Origin: CAZGQY01 sp964528035
GTDB taxonomy: Bacteria > Pseudomonadota > Gammaproteobacteria > Methylococcales > UBA1147
NCBI GenBank assembly: GCA_964528035.1
Contig: CAZGQY010000132.1
Location: 1-11,940 of the forward strand
Length of the DNA: 11,940 nucleotides
Reading direction: 5' to 3'
Made by a program: the position numbers and the translations under genes. Of the stretch, positions 10,881 to 11,940 are shown piece by piece (the stretch's first letter is position 1; each line of letters opens with the position of its first letter). A model generated the notes under the pieces. It worked only from the letters and a program-made list of their open reading frames with translations, had not been told where the DNA came from and made no database searches.

Positions 10881-11940
10881 ATGGCTTTAAAATCAGGGTA
10901 TATGGACCTTTTAGCCGATTTACCCCGTGGGGTTCAATCCAGAGACGCAGACCAACACGAAAAGCCGGGCGCATGCTGGGCGGAAACCCTTGAGCAAGGG
11001 GGGCTGGAACGCTTCGATACCAATACAGGCAACCAAATACTTTTAGGCGAAAAAGATGAAGAGCTTATCGGGGTTGTCGATGATCGCCATATAACCACCA
11101 TCGCCGGAAGCCGGGCAGGAAAAGGCGTTTCCGCCATTATTCCTAACCTGCTTTACTATCGCGGCTCCGCTCTGGTCATTGATCCCAAGGGGGAGAATGC
11201 CGAGAAGACCGCCAAACGCCGCGCCGATATGGGGCAGGTGGTGCGGATCGTTGATCCCTATTGCATTGTCGATTCCAAGCTATGCGGCTATCAGGTGGGC
11301 TTTAATCCTTTGGAATTTATCAAAAGCGGTGACGATAATGCCATAGCGGATGCGGGGTTTATCGCCGATGCGCTTGTCACGGGCAAACCCGATCATTGGA
11401 CCGATACGGCCAAAAGCTTTATTGAGGGCGTGATTTTGCATGTCACGCATTGGCCGGAACATGAGAACGAACGCAACCTGACCACCGTTCGTCAGTTGGT
11501 CGGAAAAACGGGCGGTAAGGAAAAAGATGGTTTGATTGCGAACATGCTGGCGAATAAGGCGGCATCCGGCGTGATTGAAACCGCTGCCCTTGATATCTGT
11601 TCCAAACCGGACGAGGAACGCGGCTCTGTGCTCTCTACGGCGCGGCGGTTCCTTAAATTTCTGGACCTGCCGGAAATTAAACGCTCGGTATCATCACACG
11701 GGCTTTCTTTGTCCGAATTCAAAACGGAACCCAAAGGCATGACGCTGTATTTATGTCTGCCCGCTTCAAAGCTGGCCATGTGTTCGGGGTGGTTGCGCCT
11801 CTTCGTCAATCTGGCGGTGGAAGCGATGGAGCGCACACGCGGGGAACCCTCATCAGGATTGCAAACGCTTTTTATGTTGGACGAATTCGCCAACACCATC
11901 GGCTTTTTATCCGTCATCGAAAAGGCGGCGGGGTTGATGG
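10881..11940 (+). CDS. traG: TraG/VirD4-family coupling protein (N-terminal 353 codons, runs off the window)
   Basis: The ATPase that links a relaxosome to the type IV secretion channel and pumps the transfer DNA. The start ATG is the first in frame after the in-frame stop at 10866-10868; the SD is poor (AGG directly before ATG), and ATG 10902 is a possible alternative. The region around ACWAE (31-35) corresponds to the family's GSARWA segment. The Walker A motif GSRAGKGVS is at residues 76-84, SALVIDPKGEN (96-106) is typical, FNPLEF follows, and the Walker B LFMLDEF has D334 and E335. Most VirD4/TraG proteins have two membrane helices before the Walker A; here only about 75 polar residues precede it, with no hydrophobic segment. 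It may therefore need a separate membrane partner. The gene is open to the right edge. Confidence 0.9.
   Translation, partial: MALKSGYMDLLADLPRGVQSRDADQHEKPGACWAETLEQGGLERFDTNTGNQILLGEKDEELIGVVDDRHITTIAGSRAGKGVSAIIPNLLYYRGSALVIDPKGENAEKTAKRRADMGQVVRIVDPYCIVDSKLCGYQVGFNPLEFIKSGDDNAIADAGFIADALVTGKPDHWTDTAKSFIEGVILHVTHWPEHENERNLTTVRQLVGKTGGKEKDGLIANMLANKAASGVIETAALDICSKPDEERGSVLSTARRFLKFLDLPEIKRSVSSHGLSLSEFKTEPKGMTLYLCLPASKLAMCSGWLRLFVNLAVEAMERTRGEPSSGLQTLFMLDEFANTIGFLSVIEKAAGLM

Noticed and set aside
1..11940. tRNA, rRNA, transposase and antibiotic-resistance genes
   Set aside because: Looked for and not found in any part of the window.

Overview
The window looks like part of a mobilizable or conjugative plasmid (or a plasmid-derived integrated element) from an alphaproteobacterium. 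The grounds are a replication initiator of the alphaproteobacterial RPA type, a DUF3768 protein, a Ti-TraD-like relaxosome protein beside an RSF1010/Ti-type (MOBQ) nick site, and the start of a toprim/DUF3991-like plasmid protein. The host genus cannot be read from the sequence.

Layout, left to right. (1) 1-94: start of a leftward toprim/DUF3991-like gene. (2) 120-570: replication origin, with three DnaA boxes, an AT-rich unwinding element with three phased GTGTTAA repeats, and six iterons that run into the first codons of the initiator gene. (3) 549-1586: repA. (4) 1629-2531 (minus): a ParA/ParG-type partition operon with TTAACGA-like repeats upstream and in the convergent terminator shared with repA. 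(5) 2680-4470: a MOBP mobilization module (relaxase, MobC-like protein, oriT with an RP4-like nick sequence). (6) 4812-6374 (minus): a cargo gene for a type IV prepilin-like protein fused to GIGT repeats of the phage tail-fibre/adhesin kind and a cysteine-rich tail. (7) 6581-8998: a second, unrelated mobilization module of MOBQ type (relaxase, oriT, TraD-like accessory protein). (8) 9023-10190 (minus): three small genes. Two of them (a 64-residue protein and a DUF3768 protein) share a duplicated structured leader: a long hairpin whose 24-nt loop is almost identical in the two copies while the stem has changed by compensating base pairs. (9) 10421-10765: a candidate small RNA or micro-ORF and two terminators. 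(10) 10881 to the right edge: the start of a TraG/VirD4 coupling protein that lacks the usual N-terminal membrane helices.

Reading as a whole: replication and partition keep the element, two relaxosomes of different families can each nick the same (+) strand in the same direction, and the TraG/VirD4 protein would link a relaxosome to a type IV secretion channel, which must be encoded outside the window. The pilin-like adhesin is the only obvious surface cargo. The strongest candidate for something undescribed is the duplicated, covarying leader RNA at 9250-9349 and 10218-10315. Next are the double-oriT architecture, the prepilin/tail-fibre fusion and the probably leaderless, iteron-embedded repA promoter.
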